Positions 25,401 through 33,008 of a DNA stretch of 64,000 bases are shown piece after piece. Origin of the DNA: Actinoplanes nipponensis (lineage in GTDB: Bacteria > Actinomycetota > Actinomycetes > Mycobacteriales > Micromonosporaceae); the NCBI RefSeq assembly GCF_016862275.1, contig NZ_BOMQ01000030.1:1-64000 (forward strand), in the 5' to 3' direction. The translations under genes were made by a program, and so were the position numbers. Position 1 is the first letter of the stretch. Each line of letters opens with the position of its first letter. A model generated the notes under the pieces. That model had not been told where the DNA came from and did not search any database. It was given only the letters and a program-made list of their open reading frames with translations.

Positions 25401-25506
25401 AGACCAGCATGACGTCGCGCAGCAGCGGATCGCGGCGGCGCAGGTAGCCCACCGTGGCCCAGACGAAGATCAACAGGAACGCCGCGGTGACGACCAGGAT
25501 CGCCAT
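22450..25506 (-). CDS. Membrane hybrid histidine kinase (MASE-like TM, two PAS, kinase, receiver)
   Basis: 1018 residues. Seven or so transmembrane helices in 1-200, a GAF-like region (about 215-345), PAS1 (from VEASTDAIMSKELDGTITSW, ~362), PAS2 (LLEAAPDAIIGVTADGRI, ~479), the HisKA-type box GGVAHDFNNILA (~629, His is the phosphoacceptor), an HATPase with FEPFFTTKPQGAGTGLGL (~812), and a C-terminal receiver (ILLVEDEEAL, acceptor Asp in LLTDVIMPSM about 932, closing with EKPFTRRDLL). The HDFNN class often passes phosphate to its own receiver, which can act as a sink. No response regulator gene is next to it, so it is an orphan sensor. It is divergent from the small gene at 25690. Confidence 0.92.
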   Translation of the reverse strand: MAILVVTAAFLLIFVWATVGYLRRRDPLLRDVMLVFGAVAMLFVLGVLRLALGSVPRPVHTLVIVVLVGQPYFTLRLVSRMRPVSPGLLWGALGGWLASAAPLVVLPRPLPGWVTGPVVALFFLVEAVAATLLATDARRRGGSARIRLGCAAVGTLLFGVTILLAAADAAPLSRSFALVSAVMYLLAFLPPPGLRQAWSRGATYTLIQSLLAAPAGEPTQQIWQRYCDRARQLLGADAVVVLLPGPGDTVQLVGAPALDLAGQHHRMADVARLRTGSGTVDALAGWTDPAPIAAELARISGTRFVDAAALPDHGGTLVLLHRYRTLFADDDVALFAKLASQAAALAQRAAVLAERQRLAAIVEASTDAIMSKELDGTITSWNAGAERLYGYSVAEAVGRDAAMLFPPEQSDQEAELLARVIRGERVEQVEVEQLTRDRVPITVSLTSSLITDGTGSPLGVACVARDIGERQRAEAMFRGLLEAAPDAIIGVTADGRITLLNAQTERLFGYRRDELLGQSVDILVPERIRAAHPDHRRNYFANPQPRPMGAGVALAAVRKDGSEFPAEISLSALDTDQGVIVSAAVRDVTERLQAQAERERLAAQAERDAAERRLQHTRRLESLGQLAGGVAHDFNNILAVIASYTELLTETLHGPAPHPDELVAARADLAQIGRATERATRLTKQLLAFGRREITQTQVLSLNHVVGDVEQMLRRTLGEHIHLITHLDRDLWPVCVDPSQFEQILLNLAVNARDAMPAGGTLSIDTGNTELGVDDVADSTELVPGRYVRFRVSDTGTGMPAEVAERAFEPFFTTKPQGAGTGLGLATVYGIASAAGGTVRLYSEHGFGTTVTIVLPASDGAVTMGDPPEEAAPAEPSGAPEATILLVEDEEALRVAASRILIRAGYEVLAADGGPAALRLAQHHPGRIDLLLTDVIMPSMMGNEVAARVQAIRPEVPVLYMSGYAQPILTENGTLQPGVLIIEKPFTRRDLLDQVHARLHQGAAGEEADRAAAPPGAR

Positions 25507-25689
25507 CAGATCCCCCGCGCCGCGGGAACCGGGTTCGCCATCCCCTCATCCTCGATCATTTCCGGCGAACCAGGGCGTTTTCCGTCGGATGCCCGGTGGC
25601 CCGCGGCGGCCTCAGGATGCATCCATCCGGGCGCCGGTTTCCGAAGATTCCTTCGACGGCAACCATCCGACGAGGAGACGAGATCGCCC

Positions 25690-26151
25690 GTGACCGCTAC
25701 CCCGCGCACCGAGCCGCCGCAGACCCGACAGTCCGTTGCCGACATCACCGCCTTCCTGCAGTCGGCGGTCTGGGACCTGGCGTACGGCGACGACGTGCCG
25801 CCCGAGGAGGCGCTGCAGCTGCATCACGCGGCCCAGCTGATGCTCTCGGCCAGCGAGCAGCTCGTCCGGGCCGGCCTGAGCGGCGCCGCGGCCCCGGCGG
25901 GCGCCGGCGGCCCGGCCGACCCGCCGGCGCTGACCCGGCTGCTGCTCGCGCTGGTCGCGTTCACCCGGCTGGACCCGCTGGAGCGGGGCCGGCTGGCCCC
26001 GGAGCTGGCCCGCGCCGCCCGGTCCACCCTGCGCCGCGAACGCGCCGAGGCGCTCCGGCTCACCGGCTGGGCCGTCGCCGACCTGGCCCGCGAGTACGAC
26101 ATCTCCCCCGGCGCCGTCCGCGCCGCGATGATGGAGGACCCGGCGCCCTAG
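25690..26151 (+). CDS. Helical hypothetical protein with C-terminal HTH-like segment
   Basis: 153 residues from GTG 25690, with GAGGAG about 11 bases upstream. It is all-alpha by sequence: an N-terminal ADITAFLQSAVWDLAYGDD helix region, a central LTRLLLALVAFTRLDPLERG helix, and an ending LTGWAVADLAREYDISPGAV that looks like a helix-turn-helix (sigma region 4-like). No membrane span. It faces the hybrid kinase divergently over 183 bases, so a link to that signalling pathway is possible but unproven. No family recognised. Confidence 0.6.
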   Translation: MTATPRTEPPQTRQSVADITAFLQSAVWDLAYGDDVPPEEALQLHHAAQLMLSASEQLVRAGLSGAAAPAGAGGPADPPALTRLLLALVAFTRLDPLERGRLAPELARAARSTLRRERAEALRLTGWAVADLAREYDISPGAVRAAMMEDPAP

Positions 26152-26191
26152 GTTCCGCTCCTGAACCGGGCATGGCGCGCGGCCCGTCTGT

Positions 26192-27205
26192 CTACCGGGT
26201 CGCCAGGTACTCCGCCGCCGTCGCCCGCAGCCGGTCGTGCACACCCTCGTACGGCCGCACCGCGCCCAGGTAGCGCTTGTCGACCTTGGCGAGCATCGTG
26301 TAGTTAGGGTCGCAGACGTTGCCCACCGGCGCCTCCCCGGCCTGGCTGAGCAGCTGGTACGCGTCCAGGACGTCCAGCCCGGCCAGCCCGGCCGTCCAGG
26401 TCACCAGGTCGTGCTGGCTGATCCGGTACGCGTCCTCCAGCGGCCGGGCCGAGCCGGTGGACATGAGCGCGGAGTCCGTCTCCAGCCGCGGGGTGGGCGT
26501 CCCGGCCCCCTTGACGACGTCGACGATCAGCACCGTGTTCATCGCCGCCTCCACCCCGGTGCCGCACACCTCGCCGTGGCCCTGCCGGCAGTGGCCGTCG
26601 CCGAGGGCGAACAGCGCGCCGCTGACGTTCACGCCGAAGTACGCGGTCACGCCGGCGCGCAGCTCGGGGCTGTCCATGTTGCCGCCGTGCACGTCCGGCA
26701 CGATCGTCATCCGGCTCTCGAAGGCGGCCGGCGCGACGCCGGCCGTGCCGTGCATGGGGTCCAGGGGCAGCTCCACCTCGAAGTCGCCGCGCCGCGCCCG
26801 GTAGCGCACCGTGCCCGCGGCCACGTCGACGTCGTAGCGCCAGACCAGCTCCTCCAGCGGCGGGTGCAGCATGGCGGTGGTGTGCGTGGCGGTCAACGCG
26901 CCGAAGTGCGGGAACGTGGTCGAGACGGCCCAGTCCCGGGCCGGCACGATCTCCACGAAGTGCACGGCCAGGGTGTCGCCCGGCTCCGCGCCCTCGACGT
27001 GGAAGGGCCCGGTCACCGGGTTGAGGAACGGGAACTCGCACACCCGCGACGGCAGGTCGCCGACGTCGCGGACCTTGCCGCCGAAGCAGTCCTCGGTGTA
27101 CAGCTCCAGCACCGTGCCGGGCCGGACCCGGCGCACGGGCTCGCGGCCGCCGAACGTGTACGCCAGCTCCTCGGGGCGCGGACGGTAGCTGAGCACCTCG
27201 GTCAT
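26192..27205 (-). CDS. Acetamidase/formamidase family amidohydrolase
   Basis: 337 residues matching FmdA/AmdA: GPFHVEGAEPGDTLAVHF, the metal-site region THTTAMLHPP and VHGGNMDSPE, GDGHCRQGHGEVCGTGVE, and SQHDLVTWTAG at the C-terminal side. The family hydrolyses formamide or acetamide to ammonia and the acid in the cytoplasm. Its ATG overlaps the stop of the upstream permease gene by four bases (ATGA), so the two are co-translated: the permease probably imports the amide or an amine and this enzyme releases ammonia from it. It ends 40 bases from the convergent helical protein gene. Confidence 0.9.
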   Translation of the reverse strand: MTEVLSYRPRPEELAYTFGGREPVRRVRPGTVLELYTEDCFGGKVRDVGDLPSRVCEFPFLNPVTGPFHVEGAEPGDTLAVHFVEIVPARDWAVSTTFPHFGALTATHTTAMLHPPLEELVWRYDVDVAAGTVRYRARRGDFEVELPLDPMHGTAGVAPAAFESRMTIVPDVHGGNMDSPELRAGVTAYFGVNVSGALFALGDGHCRQGHGEVCGTGVEAAMNTVLIVDVVKGAGTPTPRLETDSALMSTGSARPLEDAYRISQHDLVTWTAGLAGLDVLDAYQLLSQAGEAPVGNVCDPNYTMLAKVDKRYLGAVRPYEGVHDRLRATAAEYLATR

Positions 27206-28617
27206 GGACTCTCCTCCTCCGGTGGGGCGCCGAGGCCGGCCAGCACCGGGCGCCGGCCGGTGGCGTAGAAGACGGCCAGCACCACCAGGCCGAGGCCGAG
27301 CCAGACGAACCCGAGCACCTGGGCCGCCACCTTGGCGTTGATCACGACGTACAGCAGGATCAGGAAGCCGATCACCGGCACCACGAGGTGGCGCAGCCAG
27401 TCGCGGCTGCCGCGGCGCACCACATAGTGGATCACCACGGCCACGTGCAGCGCCAGGAACGCGGTCATGGCGCCGAAGTTGACCAGCGTGGACAGCAGCG
27501 AGATGCCGTCGTCGCGGGCCGCCATGGCCAGGCCCAGGGCCAGCGACACCGCGGCGACCAGCAGCGTGGCGTTGGCCGGGACCTTGTGCCGGGGGTTGAT
27601 CCGGGCCAGGAAGGCCGGCATCTGGCGGTCGCGGGCCATCGCGTACAGCAGGCGGCTGGTCGCCGCCTGGGCCACCAGCGAGTTGGCGAAGCCCCAGGCG
27701 ATCGCGGTGGCCAGCGCGGTCAGGCCGGCCAGCCAGCCGCCGCCGGCGGCCCGGGCCGCGTCGTAGAAGGCGGTGCCCTCCGGGTCGCCGTCGGCCAGCA
27801 GGCCCGGGGCGTCCGGTACGAGCAGAGCGGCCACCCAGGTCTGCACGACGAACAGCGTGCCGGCCAGCACCAGCGCGCCGACCATGGCCCGGCCGATCCG
27901 GCGCGCCTCGACCCGGCTCTCCTCGGCCAGCATCGAGATGCCGTCGAAGCCGAGGAACGACAGCACCGCGATGGAGACGGCGCCGAACACCACGGACCAG
28001 GAGAACGTGCCGGAGTTGAACACGGGGCTCCAGGAGAAGCCGGCGCCCTTGCCGTCGAGCAGCGCCACCACGCCCACCACCAGGAAGATCACCAGGACGA
28101 TCAGCTCGGCGGCGAGCATGACCCGGTTGACCCGGGCCGTCATCTGGATGCCGAGGTAGTTGACGACGGTGTTGACGGCCACGAACGCCACCAGCCACAG
28201 CCACACCGGCACGGCCGGCACCAGCGAGTTCATCGCGACGCCGGCGACCAGGTAGAGCAGTCCGGGCACCAGCACGTAGTCCAGCAGGATCACCCAGCCG
28301 GCCAGGAACCCGACCGGCGCGGCGATGCCCCGGCCGGCGTAGCTGTACACCGAGCCGGCCATCGGGAAGGCGCGGACCATCTGCGCGTACGACAGCGCGG
28401 TGAACATCATCGCCACCATGCCGACCAGGTAGGCCAGGGCGACCATGCCGCCCGAGCCCGAGTACACGCTGCCGAAGATGCCGAAGGGCGCGATCGGCAC
28501 CATGAAGATGAGACCGTAGATCAGCAGGTCGGCGAAGCTCAGCGAGCGGCTGAGCTCCTGGCGGTAGCCGAACTGCTCGAGCCCGGCGGTGGCCGGCCCG
28601 TCCGGTGGCTGGGTCAC
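27202..28617 (-). CDS. APC superfamily amino acid/amine permease
   Basis: 471 residues, GTG start at 28617 with GAGGAGG five bases upstream (the frame is open further up without a site). Twelve transmembrane helices. APC signature in helix 1: SFADLLIYGLIFMVPIAPFG, then GMVAMMFTALSYAQMVRAFP and GSVYSYAGRGI; helix 6 region FLGFDGISMLAEES; and ATSRLLYAMARDRQMP before helix 8. These are proton-coupled amino acid or amine importers. First gene of a two-gene operon with the formamidase-like enzyme, which suggests uptake of an amide-bearing compound. The exact substrate is not visible. Confidence 0.9.
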   Translation of the reverse strand: MTQPPDGPATAGLEQFGYRQELSRSLSFADLLIYGLIFMVPIAPFGIFGSVYSGSGGMVALAYLVGMVAMMFTALSYAQMVRAFPMAGSVYSYAGRGIAAPVGFLAGWVILLDYVLVPGLLYLVAGVAMNSLVPAVPVWLWLVAFVAVNTVVNYLGIQMTARVNRVMLAAELIVLVIFLVVGVVALLDGKGAGFSWSPVFNSGTFSWSVVFGAVSIAVLSFLGFDGISMLAEESRVEARRIGRAMVGALVLAGTLFVVQTWVAALLVPDAPGLLADGDPEGTAFYDAARAAGGGWLAGLTALATAIAWGFANSLVAQAATSRLLYAMARDRQMPAFLARINPRHKVPANATLLVAAVSLALGLAMAARDDGISLLSTLVNFGAMTAFLALHVAVVIHYVVRRGSRDWLRHLVVPVIGFLILLYVVINAKVAAQVLGFVWLGLGLVVLAVFYATGRRPVLAGLGAPPEEESP

Positions 28618-28767
28618 GGCGCCTCCTCGATCTCCCGACTGGCCGCACGTTACCCGGATCCACCGACATAAATCTTCTCCCGCGCCGGGCGACCCGGCCG
28701 GCTCCCGGCGCCGGCGGCGGCGTGACCGGATCGTGCTGCGCGCGCGGGGTCCCGATGTCATACCTGC

Positions 28768-29130
28768 GTGCTAGACATGCTGCTTGTGACTACTCCCATC
28801 CACGAGATCAGCACCCGGCCCGTGGCCGGCGGCGTGCTGGAGGTCGGCCTGGCCGGCGACTTCGACATGAGCGTGGCCGCCGAGCTGTCCGACGCCCTGG
28901 TGCGCGCGGCCCGGGCGCCGGGGGTGCGACGGGTGGTGGTCGACCTGCGGCACACCGCCTTCCTCGACTCGCACGGCATCGCGGGGCTGCTGGCCGGTTT
29001 CGAGGCCGCCGCGCAGGCCGGGCGGCAGTTCAGCGTGACCAACGCCGCGGGGATGGTGCGGCAGGTCCTGGACATCACCGGGCTGGCGGAGGTGCTGATC
29101 GAGCCCCGGCCGAGCGGGGTGGAGGTCTGA
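28768..29130 (+). CDS. STAS-domain anti-sigma factor antagonist
   Basis: 120 residues, a single STAS domain: GGVLEVGLAGDFDMSVAAEL, then VVVDLRHTAFLDSHGIAGLL, where the Ser of DSHG is the residue phosphorylated by RsbW-like kinases, then VRQVLDITGL. Unphosphorylated antagonists sequester the anti-sigma factor and free the sigma factor. Start ambiguity: GTG 28768, ATG 28777 or GTG 28786; none has a ribosome site, and the short leader after CATACCT suggests a leaderless message. The window also has a SigB/F sigma factor, two RsbW-like kinases and a SpoIIE phosphatase; which of them pair is unknown. Confidence 0.87.
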   Translation: MLDMLLVTTPIHEISTRPVAGGVLEVGLAGDFDMSVAAELSDALVRAARAPGVRRVVVDLRHTAFLDSHGIAGLLAGFEAAAQAGRQFSVTNAAGMVRQVLDITGLAEVLIEPRPSGVEV

Positions 29131-29145
29131 CGGCCGCCCGGGAAG

Positions 29146-29192
29146 CGTCAACCATGAGTTGACGAAGCGATGGCGTCAACCTATGGTTGACG
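29146..29192. promoter_or_regulatory. Two identical operators CGTCAAC-N5-GTTGACG over the promoter of the HTH/Clp_N gene
   Basis: Sites at 29146-29164 and 29174-29192, each with perfect 7-bp arms and a 5-base spacer, centres 28 bp apart. The right arm of site 1 supplies the -35 TTGACG (29159-29164); 17 bases on, site 2 contains the -10 TATGGT (29182-29187). ATG 29195 follows seven bases after the -10, so the message should be leaderless. A protein bound to both sites would block the polymerase completely. Confidence 0.7.
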
Positions 29193-29194
29193 TC

Positions 29195-29911
29195 ATGACC
29201 ACATCCGAACCCGTCACCAGCTCGGTCCGCCTCGACGACCTGATCGAGGCCATCAAGAGGACCCACTCCGGCGCGCTCGACCAGCTCAGCGACGCGGTGC
29301 TGGCCGCCGACCACCTCGGGGACGTGGCCGATCACCTGATCGGGCACTTCGTCGACCAGGCCCGCCGCTCCGGCGCCTCCTGGACGGAGATCGGCCGCAG
29401 CATGGGGGTCACCAAGCAGGCGGCCCAGAAGCGCTTCGTGGCCAAGGGCGACGCGCCGGACCTCGACGCCAGTCAGGGCTTCAGCCGCTTCACCGACCGG
29501 GCCCGCAAGGTCGTCGTGACGGCGCAGGAAGCGGCCCGCACCCACGGCAACAGCCAGATCAGCGTGGCCCACCTGGTGCTCGGCCTGGTGGCGGACCCGG
29601 CCGCGCTGGGCGCGCGCACGATCGTCGCGCAGGGCGTGACGCTCGACGCCGTCCGGCAGACCGCCGGCGCCACGCTGCCGGCGGCGGCCGAGTCCGTGCC
29701 CGCGCTGATCCCGTTCGACGCGCACGCCAAGAAGGCCCTGGAGCTGGCCTTCCGGGAGGCCCTGCGGATGAACGACAGCCACGTGGGCAGCGAGCACATC
29801 CTGCTCGCGCTGCTCGAGGTCGAGGACGGCACCGGCGTGCTGGCCGGCCTCGGCGTCGACAAGGCCGCCGCCGAGGCGTCCATCGCCGCGGCCGCGACAC
29901 CGGAGGCGTAG
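29195..29911 (+). CDS. HTH plus Clp N-terminal domain protein (probable autoregulator)
   Basis: 238 residues from ATG 29195 (leaderless). The first ~75 residues are helical and contain an HTH (SGASWTEIGRSMGVTKQAAQKRF). From about 90 to 235 lies a double Clp_N (ClpA/ClpC N-terminal) repeat: RKVVVTAQEAARTHGNSQISVAHLVLGL and KKALELAFREALRMNDSHVGSEHILLALLE. In Clp ATPases this domain binds substrates or adaptors. Here there is no ATPase, so the protein may couple DNA binding to recognition of a Clp adaptor or damaged protein. The two operators over its promoter suggest autorepression (inference). Relatives are widespread in Actinobacteria but little studied. Confidence 0.87.
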   Translation: MTTSEPVTSSVRLDDLIEAIKRTHSGALDQLSDAVLAADHLGDVADHLIGHFVDQARRSGASWTEIGRSMGVTKQAAQKRFVAKGDAPDLDASQGFSRFTDRARKVVVTAQEAARTHGNSQISVAHLVLGLVADPAALGARTIVAQGVTLDAVRQTAGATLPAAAESVPALIPFDAHAKKALELAFREALRMNDSHVGSEHILLALLEVEDGTGVLAGLGVDKAAAEASIAAAATPEA

Positions 29912-29930
29912 CACCGCCCGGCCGGGTGCT
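29910..29930. terminator. Short hairpin between convergent genes
   Basis: AGCACC (29910-29915) and GGTGCT (29925-29930) with a nine-base loop, filling the space between the HTH/Clp_N stop and the convergent ATPase gene. Weak but well placed. Confidence 0.4.
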
Positions 29931-30376
29931 CAGCCGGCCGGGGCGGCCGGCGGGAGCGGGAAGGACGCCCAGATGTGCTTGGTCGTCGCGGTGGCGTACC
30001 AGCACAGCTCGGCCGACAGCGTGCGGGCGATGTGCAGGCCCCGGCCGCCGACGCCGGCCTGGTGGACGCCGGCCAGCCGCGGCGCGCCCGCCGGGTCGTG
30101 ATCGGCGACGTCGACGAAGAACGCGTCGGCGCCGCGCAGCAGCCGGACCACCGCCGGCGGCGACCCGTGCCGCAGCGCGTTGCTGGCCAGCTCGGTGGCC
30201 ACCAGGATCACCCGCTCCACGGTCTCCCCCGGCGCGCCGCGGGGGACGAGCCGGTGGGCGGGCAGGGCGGCGCCCAGGCCGAGGCGCAGGGGACGCAGCT
30301 CGTCGCCGGTCGAGACCAGCCATTGCTCCAGCTCCACGGCCTGCGCGGGCGGCGGCGACGTCCGCAACAGACTCAT
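29930..30376 (-). CDS. RsbW-like anti-sigma factor / ATP-binding serine kinase
   Basis: 148 residues, a GHKL/HATPase_c_2 domain: N-box ATELASNALRHG, D-box VADHDPAGAP and G-box GGRGLHIARTL. Stand-alone proteins of this type bind sigma factors or phosphorylate STAS antagonists. ATG 30376 was chosen; a TTG four codons upstream lies nearer to GGGAGGG. It follows the PAS-SpoIIE phosphatase gene on the same strand after 113 bases, which is the classic pairing of a phosphatase with the kinase whose substrate it dephosphorylates. The STAS protein gene at 28768 is close by on the other strand. Confidence 0.85.
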   Translation of the reverse strand: MSLLRTSPPPAQAVELEQWLVSTGDELRPLRLGLGAALPAHRLVPRGAPGETVERVILVATELASNALRHGSPPAVVRLLRGADAFFVDVADHDPAGAPRLAGVHQAGVGGRGLHIARTLSAELCWYATATTKHIWASFPLPPAAPAG

Positions 30377-30489
30377 GGGCTCGCTCAATGCCCTCCCGGA
30401 TCTTGCGGAAACCTCCCGGGCGATCCGCCGCGGTCGATCCGGGCGGGTGGACCGCCGCTCGCGGCCGCCGAACCGCCGCCGGGCACGGG

Positions 30490-32055
30490 TCAGGACAGCA
30501 CCCGGACGGCCAGGGTGCAGGTGTCGTCGTCCGGGCCGGCGGTGGGCAGCAGGTCGCGCAGGCGCTTGAGGGTCAGGTCGCCGGGCTCGGCCGAGACCTC
30601 GGTCAGCGTCCGCATCACCTCGCCGAGCAGGTCCGCGCCGGCGGCGTCGCGCCGTTCCACCAGCCCGTCGGTGTAGAACATGATCAGGTCGGCCGGCGCC
30701 AGCCGGACCTCGACCACCGGGTACCGGGCGTCGTCCGTCGCGCCCAGCAGCAGCCCACGCGGCACCGGCAGCTCCGTGGTCCGCGCGTCGCGGGCCAGCA
30801 GCGGGGCCATGTGCCCGGCGCGAGCCCACGACAGCGTCCGGGTGGCCGGCTGGTACGCGGCGATGACCGCGGTCCCGGTGATGTCCAGCCGCCGGCTCAG
30901 CCCGTTCAGGTGACCCAGCAGCACGCCGGGGTCGCAGATGCCGATGGACAGCCAGGCCACCAGGGCGAACCGCAGATGGGCCATGCCGCTGGCGGCCTGC
31001 AGCCCGTGCCCGGCGACGTCGCCGATGGCCAGCAGCGCGGACCCGTCCGGCAGGGCCTGCGCGTGGTACCAGTCGCCGCCGACCCGGACGGCCTTCTCGG
31101 CCGGCAGGTAGCTGACCGCGGCCTGCAGCCCCGGCAGCGGGAACGGGTCGCGGGGCACCGGCTGGATGAGGTTCTGCAGCTGCGCGGCGAGCCGGTGCTC
31201 GGCCAGCGCGGTGATCTCCCGGCTGCGCAGCTGGTCGCCGAGCCGTTCGATCTCGCTGCGCGAGTCCACCCGGGCCGTGACGTCCTGCACCACGGCATAG
31301 ATCTTCAGTGGCGTGCCGTCCGCGTCGCGGGCGACGTCGGAGAGGATCCGCAGGTACTTGACCGCCGGGCCGAGCCGGCACCGGACCGTCACGTCGGCGG
31401 CGGCGCCGCTGTCCAGCGTCTGCCAGGCCGCCTCGGTGAGCCCGGCGTCCGCCGGCACCAGCATCGCCGCCTGCTCCGGGCGGGACATCGGGCCGAGCGC
31501 CGGGTCGCGTTCGAAGATCCGGTACATGCCCGGCGACCACGTGCTGCGCCCGGTCCGCAGGTCGTACTCGGCCGAGCCGAGGCTGCCGAGCAGCTCGGTC
31601 CTGGCCAGCCGGCGCTGGTCCTCGTCGCGCCGCTGCCAGCAGAGCAGCAGGCCGCCGAGCAGCGGGTGCACGGTCACGTCGAACACCGCCTCGGTGACGA
31701 CGCCGGCCCGGTGCTCGCGGTAGCGGAACCCGGGCAGCTCGGCGGGCTCCCCGGTGGCCAGCACGCGGTGGTAGAGCTGCCACAGGTCGCCGCCGACCAT
31801 GCTCGGGTACAGCTCGCTGAGCAGGGCCCCGACCCGGCTGGCGCCCCGGCCGTAGACATCGCCGCCGCCGCCGCTGACCGCCGCGATCCGGAAGTCGGCG
31901 ACCGGCCCGTCGGCGTCGCGCACCGGGCGGACCCAGGTGCAGCCGACCGGGATCACCGCGAGGATCTCGCGCACCAGGGCGACCGGGTCGGCCGGGCCGG
32001 CCGGCGCCTGCGGTGACCCGGCCCCCGGGTCCTGCCACGCGCCGCCGGTCACCAT
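30490..32055 (-). CDS. PAS-domain SpoIIE/RsbU-type protein serine phosphatase
   Basis: 521 residues. Two PAS-like segments (about 25-135 and 150-275, the second ending LKIYAVVQDVTARV), a helical linker (SRSEIERLGDQLRSREITAL) and a PP2C domain from about 290. Metal ligands appear intact: GGDWYH, GDVAGHG, YTDGLVERRD and PDDDTC, with GHLNGLSRRLDI between them. It should dephosphorylate a STAS antagonist upon a signal sensed by PAS, releasing a sigma factor. GTG/ATG start at 32055, no ribosome site stands out. Likely partner: the RsbW-like kinase downstream. Confidence 0.88.
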   Translation of the reverse strand: MVTGGAWQDPGAGSPQAPAGPADPVALVREILAVIPVGCTWVRPVRDADGPVADFRIAAVSGGGGDVYGRGASRVGALLSELYPSMVGGDLWQLYHRVLATGEPAELPGFRYREHRAGVVTEAVFDVTVHPLLGGLLLCWQRRDEDQRRLARTELLGSLGSAEYDLRTGRSTWSPGMYRIFERDPALGPMSRPEQAAMLVPADAGLTEAAWQTLDSGAAADVTVRCRLGPAVKYLRILSDVARDADGTPLKIYAVVQDVTARVDSRSEIERLGDQLRSREITALAEHRLAAQLQNLIQPVPRDPFPLPGLQAAVSYLPAEKAVRVGGDWYHAQALPDGSALLAIGDVAGHGLQAASGMAHLRFALVAWLSIGICDPGVLLGHLNGLSRRLDITGTAVIAAYQPATRTLSWARAGHMAPLLARDARTTELPVPRGLLLGATDDARYPVVEVRLAPADLIMFYTDGLVERRDAAGADLLGEVMRTLTEVSAEPGDLTLKRLRDLLPTAGPDDDTCTLAVRVLS

Positions 32056-32162
32056 GCCCGCAGCCTAACGGCCGGCGCGGGCCCGCGGACCCACCGAACG
32101 CGGGACCCGCCGCCCGGCGCCGGGCCGGGACCTACCGCCCTCCACTGTGGCCGGCGGCCGGC

Positions 32163-33008
32163 TCAGCCGGCCGGCAGCCGGTAGACCCGGGTGGCCGTGC
32201 CGCCGAGCACCTGCGCGCGCTGCGCGGACGTCCGTCCGTGCAGCGCCTCCAGCACCACGGCGAGCCAGCGGTCGTAGCCGGTGGCCAGGGTCGCGACCGG
32301 CCAGTCACTGCCGAACAGGCAGCGCTCGGGGCCGAACTCGGCCAGCGCGTGCCGCAGGTACGGCAGCACGTCACCGGGGCGCCAGCGGGCGTGGTCGGCC
32401 TCGGTGGTCAGACCGGACAGTTTGCAGACCACGTTGGGGTGCCCGGCGAGCCGGCGCAGCTGCTCCCGCCACGGCGCCGGCGTGCCGGCGCGGACCGGGG
32501 GTTTGCCGAGGTGATCCAGGACGAAGGTCACCTGGGGCAGCCGGGCCACCAGCTCGGTCACCTCGCTCAGCTGGGCGGCCCGCACGCACAGCTCGGCCAC
32601 CAGGCCGTGGCCGGCCAGCAACCGGACACCGTCGACGTGACCGTCCGCGAGGGCGAAACCCGGCGGCTCGTCCTGCAGGTTGCGCCGTACCCCCCGGACC
32701 AGCGGCAGCGCGGCGAGGCGCCGCAGGGCGGCGGCGACGTCCCCGCCGCGCTCCAGGTCGGCGTGCGCGACCGCGCCGCACAGCACGGGCCAGCGCGCGG
32801 CGAGGTCCTCGACCCAGCGGACCTCGTCGTACGCCTGCGCCGGGTCCCGTCCCGCCTCGACGAAGACGGCCCCGGCGAGCCGGTGCCCGGCGGTGTCGAG
32901 CGCCGCCGGCAGGAACGGCCGCCGCAGCGCGGCCGACCCGGCCAGCCAGGGGTAGCGGAACCGGCGCGGGTCCCACAGGTGCAGGTGGGCGTCGACCAGC
33001 GCGGTCAT
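32163..33008 (-). CDS. Amidohydrolase family, L-fuconolactonase-like
   Basis: 281 residues of the amidohydrolase_2 group. Starts MTALVDAHLHLWDP with the metal-binding HxH at 8-10; then GAVFVEAGRDP, GVRRNLQDEPPGF, TFVLDHLGKPP and the C-terminal FGSDWPVATL with the catalytic Asp (about 238). This is the pattern of sugar lactonases acting on L-fuconolactone, L-rhamnono- or 2-pyrone-type lactones. Its ATG overlaps the stop of the aldo/keto reductase gene by four bases, so a dehydrogenase makes a lactone and this enzyme opens it: a two-step oxidation of a free sugar such as L-fucose or L-galactose. It is the last gene of the sugar operon. Confidence 0.87.
   Translation of the reverse strand: MTALVDAHLHLWDPRRFRYPWLAGSAALRRPFLPAALDTAGHRLAGAVFVEAGRDPAQAYDEVRWVEDLAARWPVLCGAVAHADLERGGDVAAALRRLAALPLVRGVRRNLQDEPPGFALADGHVDGVRLLAGHGLVAELCVRAAQLSEVTELVARLPQVTFVLDHLGKPPVRAGTPAPWREQLRRLAGHPNVVCKLSGLTTEADHARWRPGDVLPYLRHALAEFGPERCLFGSDWPVATLATGYDRWLAVVLEALHGRTSAQRAQVLGGTATRVYRLPAG

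Noticed and set aside
25583..25672. Inverted repeat CGTCGGATG / CATCCGACG with a 72-base spacer before the gene at 25690
   Set aside because: Arms are only nine bases and far apart; in such GC-rich DNA this is expected by chance. It could still be a pair of direct binding sites.
20917..26151. A 1744-codon plus-strand open frame
   Set aside because: It is a composition shadow of the aminotransferase and histidine kinase genes: very biased Gly/Arg/Gln/His content and no domain, except its last 153 codons (25690-26151), which were kept as a gene.
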